Below are positions 12,304 to 20,250 of a DNA stretch of 55,648 bases, one piece after another. The stretch is from a virus. The notes under the pieces were generated by a model that was not told the DNA's origin, searched no databases, and saw only the letters and a list, made by a program, of their open reading frames with translations. The stretch's first letter is position 1; every line of letters begins with the position of its first letter. The DNA lies in IMG/VR virus record IMGVR_UViG_3300012532_000003, positions 1 to 55,648 of that record; one strand, given 5' to 3'. The position numbers and the translations under genes were made by a program.

Positions 12304-13562
12304 CTCCGGAAGAGTACCTTGAGCTTGGGCTCACTCATTCTATCCACACGTCCGCCCGACGGTCGTTTAGAAGCTGCCGTCGCCGTTGGGACTGGGCGTA
12401 TCGACAAATGTATTATCCAAAGGTGGAAGCAGCTCCTTTGGAGTTCGGTGTCGCTTTCCATAAGGCTATGGAGGCGTTCTATGAGCCGTCGCTATGGGCT
12501 AACCCTGACCACTTCATCATAGGTCAAGGGTTGGCCCTCGTTGCGTTTAGACAGACCTGCGAAGCGCAACTAAAAAAATACAAACGGTTGAATGGCGACC
12601 CTGATGTAACGGTTATTGATGAATACAAAGAGCGGGTCAAGCTCGGTCTGAACATGATCCGCTACTACACCGAACGAATGAGCACACAGTACGACAAGGG
12701 ATTTACCCCGGTACGGGTCGAGGTGCCCTTCGAAGTCTTGATCAAGTCACCACAGGGGGCACCGCTGTGGTGCAAATGCGACTCGTGCTGGCAGAGGTTT
12801 TGCAACGGAAACACCATCAAGAAAATCGTAAAGTCAGATCCATCGCTCACATGGAACAACCTTTTTGTAAACCATCCCGAACTTTACCGAACTTCAGCGT
12901 GGGATGGCCTACCAGTGACCTACGGTGGGCGGCTCGACGCGCTGGTACAGGATGACATTGGTAGATACTGGATTGTGGATTTCAAAACAACTTCTCGAAT
13001 ATTGGATGAAGATGCCGAAGCATCGTTCTTACAACTTGATGATCAGATAGGAAGTTACTGCTGGTCTTTACGGGAAGTTGGGATACCTACTGCTGGCTTT
13101 ATCTATATCGAGATCAAGAAGGCGTATCCTCAACCTCCGGAAGAGCTATCGAGACTTTACAAGGGGCGGAAATACTCGACGAACAAACAGTTCCTAACAA
13201 CATACGACATCTTCCATGACCACGTGATTCTTTACGATCACGATGCCTACGCCACCGGGCTTTATGACGACCATCTTGCCTGGCTTAAGGCTGAAGGTCC
13301 AAAGTTCCATCAGCGCCACCAAATCCACAAAAACGACCACGAGCTTGACGAAATCGGTCATAACATTTGGCTAGAGGCCCAAGACATTCTGCAAAACCCA
13401 AGAGTTTATCCACAACCAGGTCGATTCTCCTGTACGACGTGCTTGTACCGACAGCCATGTCTTGGGGTGAACATGGGTGAAGACTATCAGTGGACACTAG
13501 ACACACTCTTTGAGAGACGTGACAGGCACTACTGGGAGGACGGTCCCCCCTCGACAGAGTAA
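12300..13562 (+). CDS. RecB/Cas4-like PD-(D/E)XK exonuclease
   Basis: 420 residues. N-terminal S-A-x-R-x-F-x-x-C-R-R-R-W (first iron-sulphur Cys and His-region helix), GVAFHKAMEAFY, then the core: GGRLDALVQDD and WIVDFKTTS (D...D-x-K), followed by LDDQIGSYCWSL (the QxxxY motif). C-terminal SCTTCLYRQPC supplies three further Cys, as in AddB/Cas4 4Fe-4S nucleases. Probably processes DNA ends for recombination with the neighbouring Sak4-like ATPase and ssDNA-binding protein. Start ATG 12300 overlaps the HTH gene stop. Confidence 0.87.
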   Translation: MTPEEYLELGLTHSIHTSARRSFRSCRRRWDWAYRQMYYPKVEAAPLEFGVAFHKAMEAFYEPSLWANPDHFIIGQGLALVAFRQTCEAQLKKYKRLNGDPDVTVIDEYKERVKLGLNMIRYYTERMSTQYDKGFTPVRVEVPFEVLIKSPQGAPLWCKCDSCWQRFCNGNTIKKIVKSDPSLTWNNLFVNHPELYRTSAWDGLPVTYGGRLDALVQDDIGRYWIVDFKTTSRILDEDAEASFLQLDDQIGSYCWSLREVGIPTAGFIYIEIKKAYPQPPEELSRLYKGRKYSTNKQFLTTYDIFHDHVILYDHDAYATGLYDDHLAWLKAEGPKFHQRHQIHKNDHELDEIGHNIWLEAQDILQNPRVYPQPGRFSCTTCLYRQPCLGVNMGEDYQWTLDTLFERRDRHYWEDGPPSTE

Positions 13563-13598
13563 GACTGGGAGCAAATTAGGGCGGAATGGTCGTACACC

Positions 13599-13733
13599 AT
13601 GGACAGACTTACCGTTGGCATAGATACACAATGCATTGTTTTCGGGTTCGGCATCCACTGGTGCACCCTTAAAGGAATAACTCTAAATTTAGGAATATTT
13701 AATCTGAGCTATTATTGGGGAAAGTTCTCGTGA
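13599..13733 (+). CDS. small hypothetical protein
   Basis: 44 residues from ATG 13599 to a TGA that overlaps the GTG of the next gene (GTGA at 13730-13733). Contains an alternating hydrophobic/aromatic beta pattern (FGIHWCTLKGITLNLGIF...SYYWGKF). The coupling overlap supports it. No recognised family. 13563-13598 is a short untranslated gap. Confidence 0.45.
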   Translation: MDRLTVGIDTQCIVFGFGIHWCTLKGITLNLGIFNLSYYWGKFS

Positions 13734-14167
13734 CTAGTGTAGGGTTCACCGGCTCAAGGGCTGGGGTGAACCAAATACAGACAATATTGATCTCTCGAAT
13801 CTTTGTTCAACTGTACGGCCTAGGGGCAGAGCTTCACCAAGGCGTTTGTATTGGCGCTGATGCCTATGCAGCCCGAAAAGCCAAGTACATTGGATATAAG
13901 GTCGTTGGCCATCCGGCGACCACTACAAGGTTTCTTTCAACCTCAACTCTCATGATATGCGACGAAGTACGCCCGGCGAAGGAACCGATCGACCGCAACC
14001 ACGATATAGTGGATGAGTCGGTAGTTCTGGTCGGCGCGCCTGGTACGATGGAAGAGGTTCTTAGGTCAGGAACGTGGGCCACCATCCGATACGCAAGAAA
14101 AAAGGGGAAGCGGATTTACCTTGTTCTCCCAAACGGTACAATCAAATGCGAGAACTGTGACGAGTAG
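13730..14167 (+). CDS. SLOG/DprA-like Rossmann-fold protein
   Basis: 145 residues from GTG 13730 (coupled GTGA overlap; an upstream TTG 13715 is possible). SVGFTGSRAG, HQGVCIGADAYAARKA, GHPATTT, then RNHDIVDESVVLVGAP, RSGTWATIRYARKKGK. This is the SLOG pattern of YspA/DprA-like and phage proteins that bind nucleotide-like ligands or ssDNA. It ends in CENC. Role in phage biology is not established. Confidence 0.78.
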   Translation: MTSVGFTGSRAGVNQIQTILISRIFVQLYGLGAELHQGVCIGADAYAARKAKYIGYKVVGHPATTTRFLSTSTLMICDEVRPAKEPIDRNHDIVDESVVLVGAPGTMEEVLRSGTWATIRYARKKGKRIYLVLPNGTIKCENCDE

Positions 14168-14483
14168 GGTTCAAGCCTACTCAATTCTCGTCCATCATGC
14201 GCTCAACGAGCTGTACTACCAGCATACCTGCTGCCTGCGCTGTTGCGCACCCTGTGCTGTATTAAAGTATCTCGATGAGGAAGGCATACTCAACGAGGTT
14301 GTCAAGCTCTGGGAAACATACAGTGATGGCACTCCTGTCCTAAAGGAAAAAGACCCAGCGTGGTGGGTCAACGGCGAGGTCGATCGTGATTGGCTGTATA
14401 GCTCGTGGCGCGACTGCGTATACCACTACTCTTACCGACCAAAACGAAGAGTAATTAGCGTTGAGTTACCGGATCAGTTGTAA
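14157..14483 (+). CDS. hypothetical Cys-rich protein
   Basis: 108 residues from GTG 14157, overlapping the end of the SLOG gene by 11 bases. CCLRCCAPC near residue 25 may bind metal; the rest is charged with aromatic residues (WRDCVYHYSYRPKRR). Not recognised. Last gene before the promoter region of the recombination/replication cluster. Confidence 0.6.
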   Translation: MTSRVQAYSILVHHALNELYYQHTCCLRCCAPCAVLKYLDEEGILNEVVKLWETYSDGTPVLKEKDPAWWVNGEVDRDWLYSSWRDCVYHYSYRPKRRVISVELPDQL

Positions 14484-14508
14484 CACAAATCCGACGGGCG
14501 AATTTTAC

Positions 14509-14530
14509 CTTTGTCCATGGCCTTTGTCCA
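14509..14530 (+). repeat. two direct repeats CCTTTGTCCA
   Basis: CCTTTGTCCA occurs at 14509-14518 and 14521-14530, 12 bases apart and about 45 bases before the -35 box of the 14577 promoter. The spacing is about one helical turn, as for a binding site of a dimeric activator or repressor. Function is inferred. Confidence 0.35.
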
Positions 14531-14576
14531 AGACCATTTCCGACTTGGGCGATATTCACCAGCGTCATCCCGCTTC

Positions 14577-14606
14577 TTGACATGCAACAGCTCTCCCTGG
14601 TAAGCT
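14577..14606 (+). promoter_or_regulatory. promoter of the Sak4-like/primase operon
   Basis: TTGACA (14577-14582), 18-base spacer, TAAGCT (14601-14606). The same hexamer pair is upstream of the TROVE gene. The rest of 14484-14644 holds no gene. Confidence 0.6.
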
Positions 14607-14644
14607 AGTCCTCTCAATCAATCCACAAAGAGAACAGAGGACTG

Positions 14645-15424
14645 ATGACGCTTGCTCAAATTGCCGGACTACCAATTCAGAGAGTAAAAGAAAAAACTGC
14701 AAAAATAAACATGCTGATCTATGGAGAAAGCGGTGCAGGAAAGACCCGACTATCCGGATCGGCCGACGACGTGCCCGAGATGCGTCGAGTATTATTTATC
14801 GACGTGGAGGGTGGCATTCTTACCTTACGGGACACTTTTCCAGAAGTAGAGTCAATTCGCGTGCGATCGTGGGAGGAAATGCAGAGCGTCTATGACGAGC
14901 TGTACAAGAACCTTCACGACTTCACCACGATCGTCATCGACTCTCTCACTGAAGTTCAAAAAATGTCCATGGACAAGGTAATGCGAAAACTAGTCGAAGA
15001 GTATGGTGATGACGCCAACGAGGTTCCACAGATTCGCGAGTGGAACATCAATATCGAACAGACCAGAAAGTTTGTTCGGGCGTTTCGAGACCTGCCGGTC
15101 AACACCATATTTACCGCCCTTGTTTCCGTTGAAAAGAATCCACACAAAGGCACAATTCGTCGCAAACCCTCTCTGTCTGGTAAGGTAAAGGACGAAGTAT
15201 CGGGTTTCCTCGACGTTGTTTCCTACCTGTACATCAAGGAAGTCGATGGAAACGTTCGACGAATGCTGCAATGTGGTCAAACTGAAGAGACGGTCGCAAA
15301 AGACCGGACAAACAATTTACCACTTGTTGTCGAAGATCCGGACATGTTCTCGATCTGGAATCTGCTAAATGTCAAAAAGGGAGAGCTAGCAGATGGGCCT
15401 CAAGGTCAACTTCAGCAAAGATGA
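14645..15424 (+). CDS. Sak4-like RecA-fold ATPase (AAA_24)
   Basis: 259 residues from ATG 14645, with AGAGGA upstream. Walker A GESGAGKT at about residues 28-35, VLFIDVEGG, and Walker B TIVIDSLTE at about 98. Length and layout match phage single-strand annealing or recombinase-type ATPases of the Sak4 group, encoded as here next to an ssDNA-binding protein. Acts on ssDNA in recombination or replication-fork repair. Overlaps the next gene by 32 bases. Confidence 0.87.
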   Translation: MTLAQIAGLPIQRVKEKTAKINMLIYGESGAGKTRLSGSADDVPEMRRVLFIDVEGGILTLRDTFPEVESIRVRSWEEMQSVYDELYKNLHDFTTIVIDSLTEVQKMSMDKVMRKLVEEYGDDANEVPQIREWNINIEQTRKFVRAFRDLPVNTIFTALVSVEKNPHKGTIRRKPSLSGKVKDEVSGFLDVVSYLYIKEVDGNVRRMLQCGQTEETVAKDRTNNLPLVVEDPDMFSIWNLLNVKKGELADGPQGQLQQR

Positions 15425-15857
15425 AGCCGAAAGCACAGCCCGAGAAGTTCCACCGTCTGGTGAGTACCACTGCCGAATCGTTGAGGTAGAAGAGCGCCAA
15501 GTCAAGCCCACCAGCGTGAACGTTGGTAAGCCGTACTGGAACATTCGCTTTGTAATTCAAGATGGTCCATACACCGGCAGCCCGTTGTATGGGAACATCA
15601 TGCTCTTTGAGGGCAAAGATGGCACCCTTGGCGCCCTGGCGCAGTTTCTCAAGGCGCTTGGCTATGGGGTAACTGCTGGAGAGTTCGAGCTTCCTGAGCC
15701 ACACGAGCTAATCAGCCGTGAAATTAACGTTCGAGGCTCCAAGCTTCCGCCCGGTACGGTAAAGGGCCGGGACCTCCCCGAACGCTACCAGATTAAGGGC
15801 TACAAGTCGGCGAACGTTGCCATTAAGTCCGGAAGCACTTCACTGCTGCCGTCTTAA
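15393..15857 (+). CDS. DUF669-like ssDNA-binding protein
   Basis: 154 residues. SGEYHCRIVEVEERQVKPTS, then YWNIRFVIQDGPYTGSPLYG and FLKALGYGV is the pattern of phage DUF669-type proteins with an OB-like fold, which accompany Sak4/Sak3 and primase genes. Expected to coat ssDNA. Ends just before a perfect stem-loop. Confidence 0.75.
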   Translation: MGLKVNFSKDEAESTAREVPPSGEYHCRIVEVEERQVKPTSVNVGKPYWNIRFVIQDGPYTGSPLYGNIMLFEGKDGTLGALAQFLKALGYGVTAGEFELPEPHELISREINVRGSKLPPGTVKGRDLPERYQIKGYKSANVAIKSGSTSLLPS

Positions 15858-15868
15858 ATTTTAGCGAG

Positions 15869-15900
15869 CAAGCCACCGGAGAGCTTGCTCCGGTGGCTTG
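15869..15900 (+). terminator. stem-loop between ssDNA-binding and primase genes
   Basis: CAAGCCACCGGAG (15869-15881) and CTCCGGTGGCTTG (15888-15900) form a perfect 13-bp stem with loop AGCTTG. No T-run follows (TGCGTTCC), so it may be an attenuating or RNA-stabilising hairpin rather than a full intrinsic terminator; actinomycete terminators often lack strong U-tracts. Confidence 0.6.
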
Positions 15901-15924
15901 TGCGTTCCTGACGGGAGGTGGTGA

Positions 15925-18135
15925 GTGACGTATTCGACCTTCAGGGACATAGTCGAAGATACGGAGGAACAGCGCCGAACATTCTTTAAGCTCATATTTG
16001 GACCAAAGGTATCAGGCTATATCTGCATAAGCTACCTGACCCATCCAGATCGAAAAATGTACAACCGCTTCTTCAAATACCCAGACGATCTCGATGGAAT
16101 GTTAGAAAACATTCGTGCCCACACGGAGCAGCCAGTTCACATATACTACGCCTCAGCGCTTTATGACACCGACGATGAGGGTAGAGTCAAAGAATACGTC
16201 AAAAGCTGCCCGTTCGTTTGGGCCGACCTCGACACCACCAAGCCCAGCACCCTGCTGACTCCTCCATCGGTGGTCATCGAAACCTCACCGGACCGTTGGC
16301 AGGCCCTGTGGCTCATGCAAGAACCGCTCACCCGGGCCGAAGCGGAAAATATTACTCAGCGGATATACTACTATCATAAAGGCGACGGCACGGATCCTTG
16401 CTGGGACGCGGGTCACCTTCTCCGAGTGCCATATACACCGAACTACAAATACGGCGACCTGCTGAGTGCGCCACTGGTAACGATCCTTGACGCGAAGCGT
16501 TCTCTCCACCGTCCCGGCGACTTTCACAAGTACCCAATGCCGGCGGCGTTCGCTGACAACCAAAAAGTAATTCCAGTCTTGCCGTCCGAACCGGTCGAGT
16601 CGGTCATAGAACGGAACAAGGATCGACTTCCGGCCGACGTTTATGGTCTGTTACAAAATCCCCCAACGGGCGGCGAGCAGGGCTGGAGCGGCGCGCTGTG
16701 GAAGCTGCTTCGTCACTGCGTAGAAGCCGGAATGCGGCGAGAAGAAACGTTCCTCCTTGCCAACTCTGCTGCCTGCAACAAGTATCGCCGAGACGGAAGA
16801 CCAGAAACGGATCTTTGGGAAGACGTTCTCCGTGCTTTTAACAAGAATATTGAACGGACCAGGATGGCGCCGACGATCAGCGCCTCCATTCCAGATTTAC
16901 TCACCGACGAAGAAACTCGAACCGCACAATCTAAAGAAACCTTTGTAGACCGCTATATTGACTGGGCGAAAACGCTCACCGACGCTCCGGTGCAGTACCA
17001 TCATACTGGAGCGTTAGTCATCCTCAGCGGACTGTTGTCCGGTAGCATGGCACTCTACACCACGTTCGGCAAGATACTGCCCAACCTGTGGTTCATGTTG
17101 CTGTCTGACACGACGCTTACTCGCAAGACTACCGCCATGAACATGGCGATGCGCCTCTTGTTAGAGGTAAACAGTGATGCGTTGCTGGGCGACGATGGCT
17201 CTCCAGAGGGTATTTTCACGGCTATGCGAGACAGGCCGCGCAAGCCCTCGATCCTAAAGAGGGACGAGTTCACCGGCCTAATAGAGGCCATCGCGCATAA
17301 GGACTACATGTCCGGGCTTGCTGAACAGTTGACAAAGCTTTACGACGGAGACACCCTGAAGCGTTTGCTTCGAAAAGAAATCATTGAAGTTCGAGACCCA
17401 ATATTCCTCATGTATGTTGCCGGCACGAAGACTCGGACTCAAAATGTGGTCAACGAAGACATGGTAATGAGCGGATTCTTTCCAAGATTCATCATAGTCA
17501 CCGCTGAACCACACTTCGAAGATCTTCATCCGATTGGACCACCACTACCAGTTGACTTGGATAAAAGGGACCTCATCAAAAATGAACTCATTGACATGTA
17601 TAACCACTACTCCAAGGAAACCGATGTTACCCAAGATGGTCGAATTATCGGAAGAATGCCATTGGAGTACAACGTATACTTGACACCGGAAGCCTGGTCC
17701 CGTTATAATGAATACGAAAGAACAATGATGAAAGCTGCTGTTGAGTCTGGTCTTAATCACCTCACCCCAGTGAACGATCGCCTTTGCAAATCAACACTCA
17801 AGGTCGCGATCTTACTGGCAGCAAACCGCCAGCGTGGTGACAGTGTAACTGTTGAACTTGTCGACCTGTTGAATGCTATCTACTACGCTAGGGAATGGCG
17901 ATACTATGCCAGCGAGATAGTTAACGGCATCGGTAAGCCTCAGGACGAGCGACTGATTATGAGAATGCTTTCCTCGCTTCGAGATGCAAGACTAGGCATT
18001 ACCAGAAGCGAGCTGATGTCGATGTTCATGCTAGACGCGCGCCGAGCCGACCTTATCTTTGCAACCATGGAGCAACGGAAGCTAATTTTCAAGGTTGATA
18101 TAGGACAGGAGTTTAGATATCAGGCGACAAACTAA
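15925..18135 (+). CDS. primase-helicase (RepB-like primase plus DUF3987-type ATPase)
   Basis: 736 residues from GTG 15925, GGGAGG upstream. The N-terminal half resembles RepB/prim-pol domains: FVWADLDTT (catalytic acidic pair) near residue 100, ETSPDRWQALW, and HLLRVPYTPNYK near 165. The C-terminal half is DUF3987-like: a degenerate Walker A SDTTLTRKTTA near 395 (RKT in place of GKT, as in that family) and LKRDEFTGL near 440. The last 60 residues look like a winged helix (RSELMSMFMLDARRADLIFATMEQRKLI). Probably the replicative primase-helicase. Preceded by the stem-loop at 15869. Confidence 0.85.
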   Translation: MTYSTFRDIVEDTEEQRRTFFKLIFGPKVSGYICISYLTHPDRKMYNRFFKYPDDLDGMLENIRAHTEQPVHIYYASALYDTDDEGRVKEYVKSCPFVWADLDTTKPSTLLTPPSVVIETSPDRWQALWLMQEPLTRAEAENITQRIYYYHKGDGTDPCWDAGHLLRVPYTPNYKYGDLLSAPLVTILDAKRSLHRPGDFHKYPMPAAFADNQKVIPVLPSEPVESVIERNKDRLPADVYGLLQNPPTGGEQGWSGALWKLLRHCVEAGMRREETFLLANSAACNKYRRDGRPETDLWEDVLRAFNKNIERTRMAPTISASIPDLLTDEETRTAQSKETFVDRYIDWAKTLTDAPVQYHHTGALVILSGLLSGSMALYTTFGKILPNLWFMLLSDTTLTRKTTAMNMAMRLLLEVNSDALLGDDGSPEGIFTAMRDRPRKPSILKRDEFTGLIEAIAHKDYMSGLAEQLTKLYDGDTLKRLLRKEIIEVRDPIFLMYVAGTKTRTQNVVNEDMVMSGFFPRFIIVTAEPHFEDLHPIGPPLPVDLDKRDLIKNELIDMYNHYSKETDVTQDGRIIGRMPLEYNVYLTPEAWSRYNEYERTMMKAAVESGLNHLTPVNDRLCKSTLKVAILLAANRQRGDSVTVELVDLLNAIYYAREWRYYASEIVNGIGKPQDERLIMRMLSSLRDARLGITRSELMSMFMLDARRADLIFATMEQRKLIFKVDIGQEFRYQATN

Positions 18136-18161
18136 GGGGTGTTAGGAAACAAACTAAGGGG

Positions 18162-18482
18162 TTGAGAAAAATTTCGTACGTAGGACGAACTATCCGCCGA
18201 AACGATTTTGCAATCAAGATCAGATTGCAAGGCGCGGATGTTACACCGACCCGAGAAAAATATGATAAAATTTGGTATTACGTTTCCAAACTGGCAATCG
18301 ACTCGTTTAACAACTTCCCAGACAAACTAGCAGCGCACCTTTGCCGGAAAATTTCCGAGTTCCTTTCTAACGACGAAGAGGTGCTGTGGGTTGAGGTTGA
18401 AGTCCTTACCAACGATGGTAGGTTCTTTGGCTGCCACGGCCTGGTGTCAACGGAAGAAGCTTTATATGAAAACGCGGCTTGA
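18162..18482 (+). CDS. hypothetical protein, 106 residues
   Basis: Starts at TTG 18162, immediately after AAGGGG. Upstream, ACAAACTAAGGGGT occurs twice (around 18127 and 18150), a short duplication that also repeats the end of the primase gene. Mixed alpha/beta sequence with no membrane segment. Not recognised. Overlaps the next gene by 17 bases. Confidence 0.6.
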   Translation: MRKISYVGRTIRRNDFAIKIRLQGADVTPTREKYDKIWYYVSKLAIDSFNNFPDKLAAHLCRKISEFLSNDEEVLWVEVEVLTNDGRFFGCHGLVSTEEALYENAA

Positions 18483-18669
18483 GGAAGCACTCGTTATAGG
18501 CACAGACAACAGTAACAATAGCCACAACTGGGCACAGAAAGTGGGGGCAGTGCCAGCGAACTATGACAAGTCCCGGTTCCAACGAAGATTTCACCGGGGT
18601 GCCCATCGAAAGGATCCAACTCTCATGGATGTGTTTCGGAAAATGATAAGGATGAATCGTGGATCCTGA
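18466..18669 (+). CDS. hypothetical basic protein
   Basis: 67 residues from ATG 18466 (GGAAG upstream). The C-terminal half is basic (KSRFQRRFHRGAHRKD...RKMIRMNRG). It overlaps its neighbours on both sides (17 and 11 bases), consistent with a tightly packed operon. Not recognised; nucleic-acid binding is possible from charge only. Confidence 0.55.
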   Translation: MKTRLEEALVIGTDNSNNSHNWAQKVGAVPANYDKSRFQRRFHRGAHRKDPTLMDVFRKMIRMNRGS

Positions 18670-18877
18670 ACTTGTTTATCATGAGTTCGAGCGGTTGAAG
18701 AGAGAACGTTGGGATTTGACCGAAGGTCTGGCCAACAACGCCGATGATTTCGATGTTATGCTCGCTGACATAGCGAACATGGCACTCTATCTGTACATGT
18801 CCAGGAAAGTTGTGCCGGTGGCAGAGTCAATTTTGGAGGGGTTCGTAAGCAATGCAAAACGCAAACCTTCCGCCTAA
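18659..18877 (+). CDS. hypothetical helical protein
   Basis: 72 residues from GTG 18659. Predominantly helical and charged (VYHEFERLKRERWDLTEGL, then ADIANMALYLYMSRKV). No motif recognised. Overlaps the following small gene by 26 bases. Confidence 0.55.
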   Translation: MDPELVYHEFERLKRERWDLTEGLANNADDFDVMLADIANMALYLYMSRKVVPVAESILEGFVSNAKRKPSA

Positions 18878-19025
18878 CCCAATTACGGTGCTCGCCGAAG
18901 GTGCGGCTCAGCTCCACGAGATCTTCTGCTCGTATAAGGCAGCCGGGTTTACCGAGCAACAGGCACTGTATCTTGTCGGGTTGATTATTACCGCAGCGAT
19001 GCGAGAGGCAAACGCTAGCGATTGA
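18852..19025 (+). CDS. small conserved-type phage protein
   Basis: 57 residues from ATG 18852, with GGAGGGG about 10 bases upstream. The pattern EGAAQLHEIFCSYKAAGFTE, then QALYLVGLIITAAM resembles tiny helical proteins frequent in actinophage replication regions. Function unknown. Confidence 0.6.
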   Translation: MQNANLPPNPITVLAEGAAQLHEIFCSYKAAGFTEQQALYLVGLIITAAMREANASD

Positions 19026-19036
19026 CCAGGAGAAAC

Positions 19037-19474
19037 GTGACTACCAAGCTTAAGGGCAGCTTTCTACTACTGTTGTTAATAGTAGGAGGATACCTGTTCG
19101 TCACCCACTTCGACCTCATCCCGCAACCCGCGCCGATAAATGGTAAAGCGCCACTTTTCGTTGATGACCCGATTCCAACCCGAGATAGCAACGACATTCT
19201 TCTCCACGTACACTATCAAGCAGAAGTTGAAACCATCTCAATAGTCTATTGGGTCGGATTGACTCAGTTTGGACCATATACTTTTCACACTCAAGGTCGA
19301 GACCACTCATGGAACAAGTACGTACCAGACACAAAGCTAGAAATAGTCCTGATTACTAGACAATGGAAGAACGGTTACGTCACATGCGCCATATGGCGAA
19401 AATTCACTAGAATCGATTTCGACGCCGGTAGTACCAAAGACGGGGTTTCGTGTGGAAAAGACAAGGGTATATGA
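19037..19474 (+). CDS. putative secreted protein
   Basis: 145 residues from GTG 19037 (AGGAG 19029-19033 sets this start rather than TTG 19022). Basic N-terminus and hydrophobic stretch (FLLLLLIVGGYLFV) form a signal anchor. The remaining 110 residues are beta-rich with aromatics (VYWVGLTQFGPYTF) and two Cys (VTCAIW, VSCGK) that could pair outside the cell. The layout faintly recalls MmpS-type actinobacterial proteins; not assigned. Confidence 0.6.
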   Translation: MTTKLKGSFLLLLLIVGGYLFVTHFDLIPQPAPINGKAPLFVDDPIPTRDSNDILLHVHYQAEVETISIVYWVGLTQFGPYTFHTQGRDHSWNKYVPDTKLEIVLITRQWKNGYVTCAIWRKFTRIDFDAGSTKDGVSCGKDKGI

Positions 19475-19513
19475 ATGTCCGACAGCATCGATTGATTACA
19501 TAGAAGTGGAACA

Positions 19514-19939
19514 ATGACAATAACCAAATCTGACGCCATTGTCGTTGACGTAGACGGTACGCTCGCGCAGATGTGTGACCGTGGCGTGTACGATCATGAG
19601 AAGGCCATTGACGACACATTGTGTTTTCCAGTCGCCACCATCGTTCAGGGACTGCACGAGTACTATGGCTATCACATCCTCTACGTCACTGGTAGGTTCG
19701 AGAAGCATCGAGATACCACCGTAAGATGGTTCAATAAGAACAACCTCCCACATGGACGTTTGTTCATGCGTCGGGATGATGACTACCGGTCGGATGAAAT
19801 TCTCAAAGAAGAGATTTATCGTAAAGATATAGAGCCGCGGTACCGTGTTGAGTTCGTGCTAGACGACCGAGACCGTGTGGTAAGAATGTGGCGAAGCATA
19901 GGTCTTAAGTGTTTACAAGTCGCAGAGGGGAACTTCTGA
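19514..19939 (+). CDS. HAD-family polynucleotide 3'-phosphatase
   Basis: 141 residues. HAD motif I VVDVDGTLA, motif II YVTGRFEKHRDTTVRW, LFMRRDDDYRSDEILKEEIY, and the C-terminal VLDDRDRVVRMWRSIGLKCLQVAEG. This matches the phosphatase half of T4-type Pnkp as a stand-alone domain, which removes 3'-phosphates or cyclic phosphates from DNA or RNA ends. No kinase or ligase domain is nearby. With the tRNA array and Ro protein, a role in tRNA end repair is attractive but inferred. Confidence 0.9.
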   Translation: MTITKSDAIVVDVDGTLAQMCDRGVYDHEKAIDDTLCFPVATIVQGLHEYYGYHILYVTGRFEKHRDTTVRWFNKNNLPHGRLFMRRDDDYRSDEILKEEIYRKDIEPRYRVEFVLDDRDRVVRMWRSIGLKCLQVAEGNF

Positions 19940-19940
19940 A

Positions 19941-20207
19941 GTGAAAATTAGAGAAGATCACGAGCGCGGGCAGAAGCTCGACGCGGCAGGCGCGGCAATG
20001 ATTCCGGTCCCCGTTGTCGCCGCGCATGAGCTGGCACTGCTACGCAAGGAGGTGGCCGACGTTCGCCACTACGCACGCGGCGCCTTCGTCCTGTCGGCGG
20101 GCGCGTTCTTGTTCGGTCTACTGGCGGCATTGTTCTCCGGGTTTACCGCATACGTGACCTATACCGTGATCCGGGCGCTGCAAGACGTCGCAAACCAGCT
20201 CAACTAG
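19941..20207 (+). CDS. small membrane protein with N-terminal coiled-coil
   Basis: 88 residues from GTG 19941, one base after the phosphatase stop. A charged helix (AAHELALLRKEVADVRHYARG) precedes two hydrophobic segments (FVLSAGAFLFGLLAALF and TAYVTYTVIRAL). GC-richer than its neighbours. Not recognised. Confidence 0.6.
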   Translation: MKIREDHERGQKLDAAGAAMIPVPVVAAHELALLRKEVADVRHYARGAFVLSAGAFLFGLLAALFSGFTAYVTYTVIRALQDVANQLN

Positions 20208-20250
20208 GCTGGCACCACCATCGATAGTCGGATTAGTGCAGGAGTTGTTG

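Noticed and set aside
15393-15425. Frameshift between the Sak4-like and ssDNA-binding genes
   Set aside because: The 32-base overlap is an ordinary coupled start; both proteins are complete.
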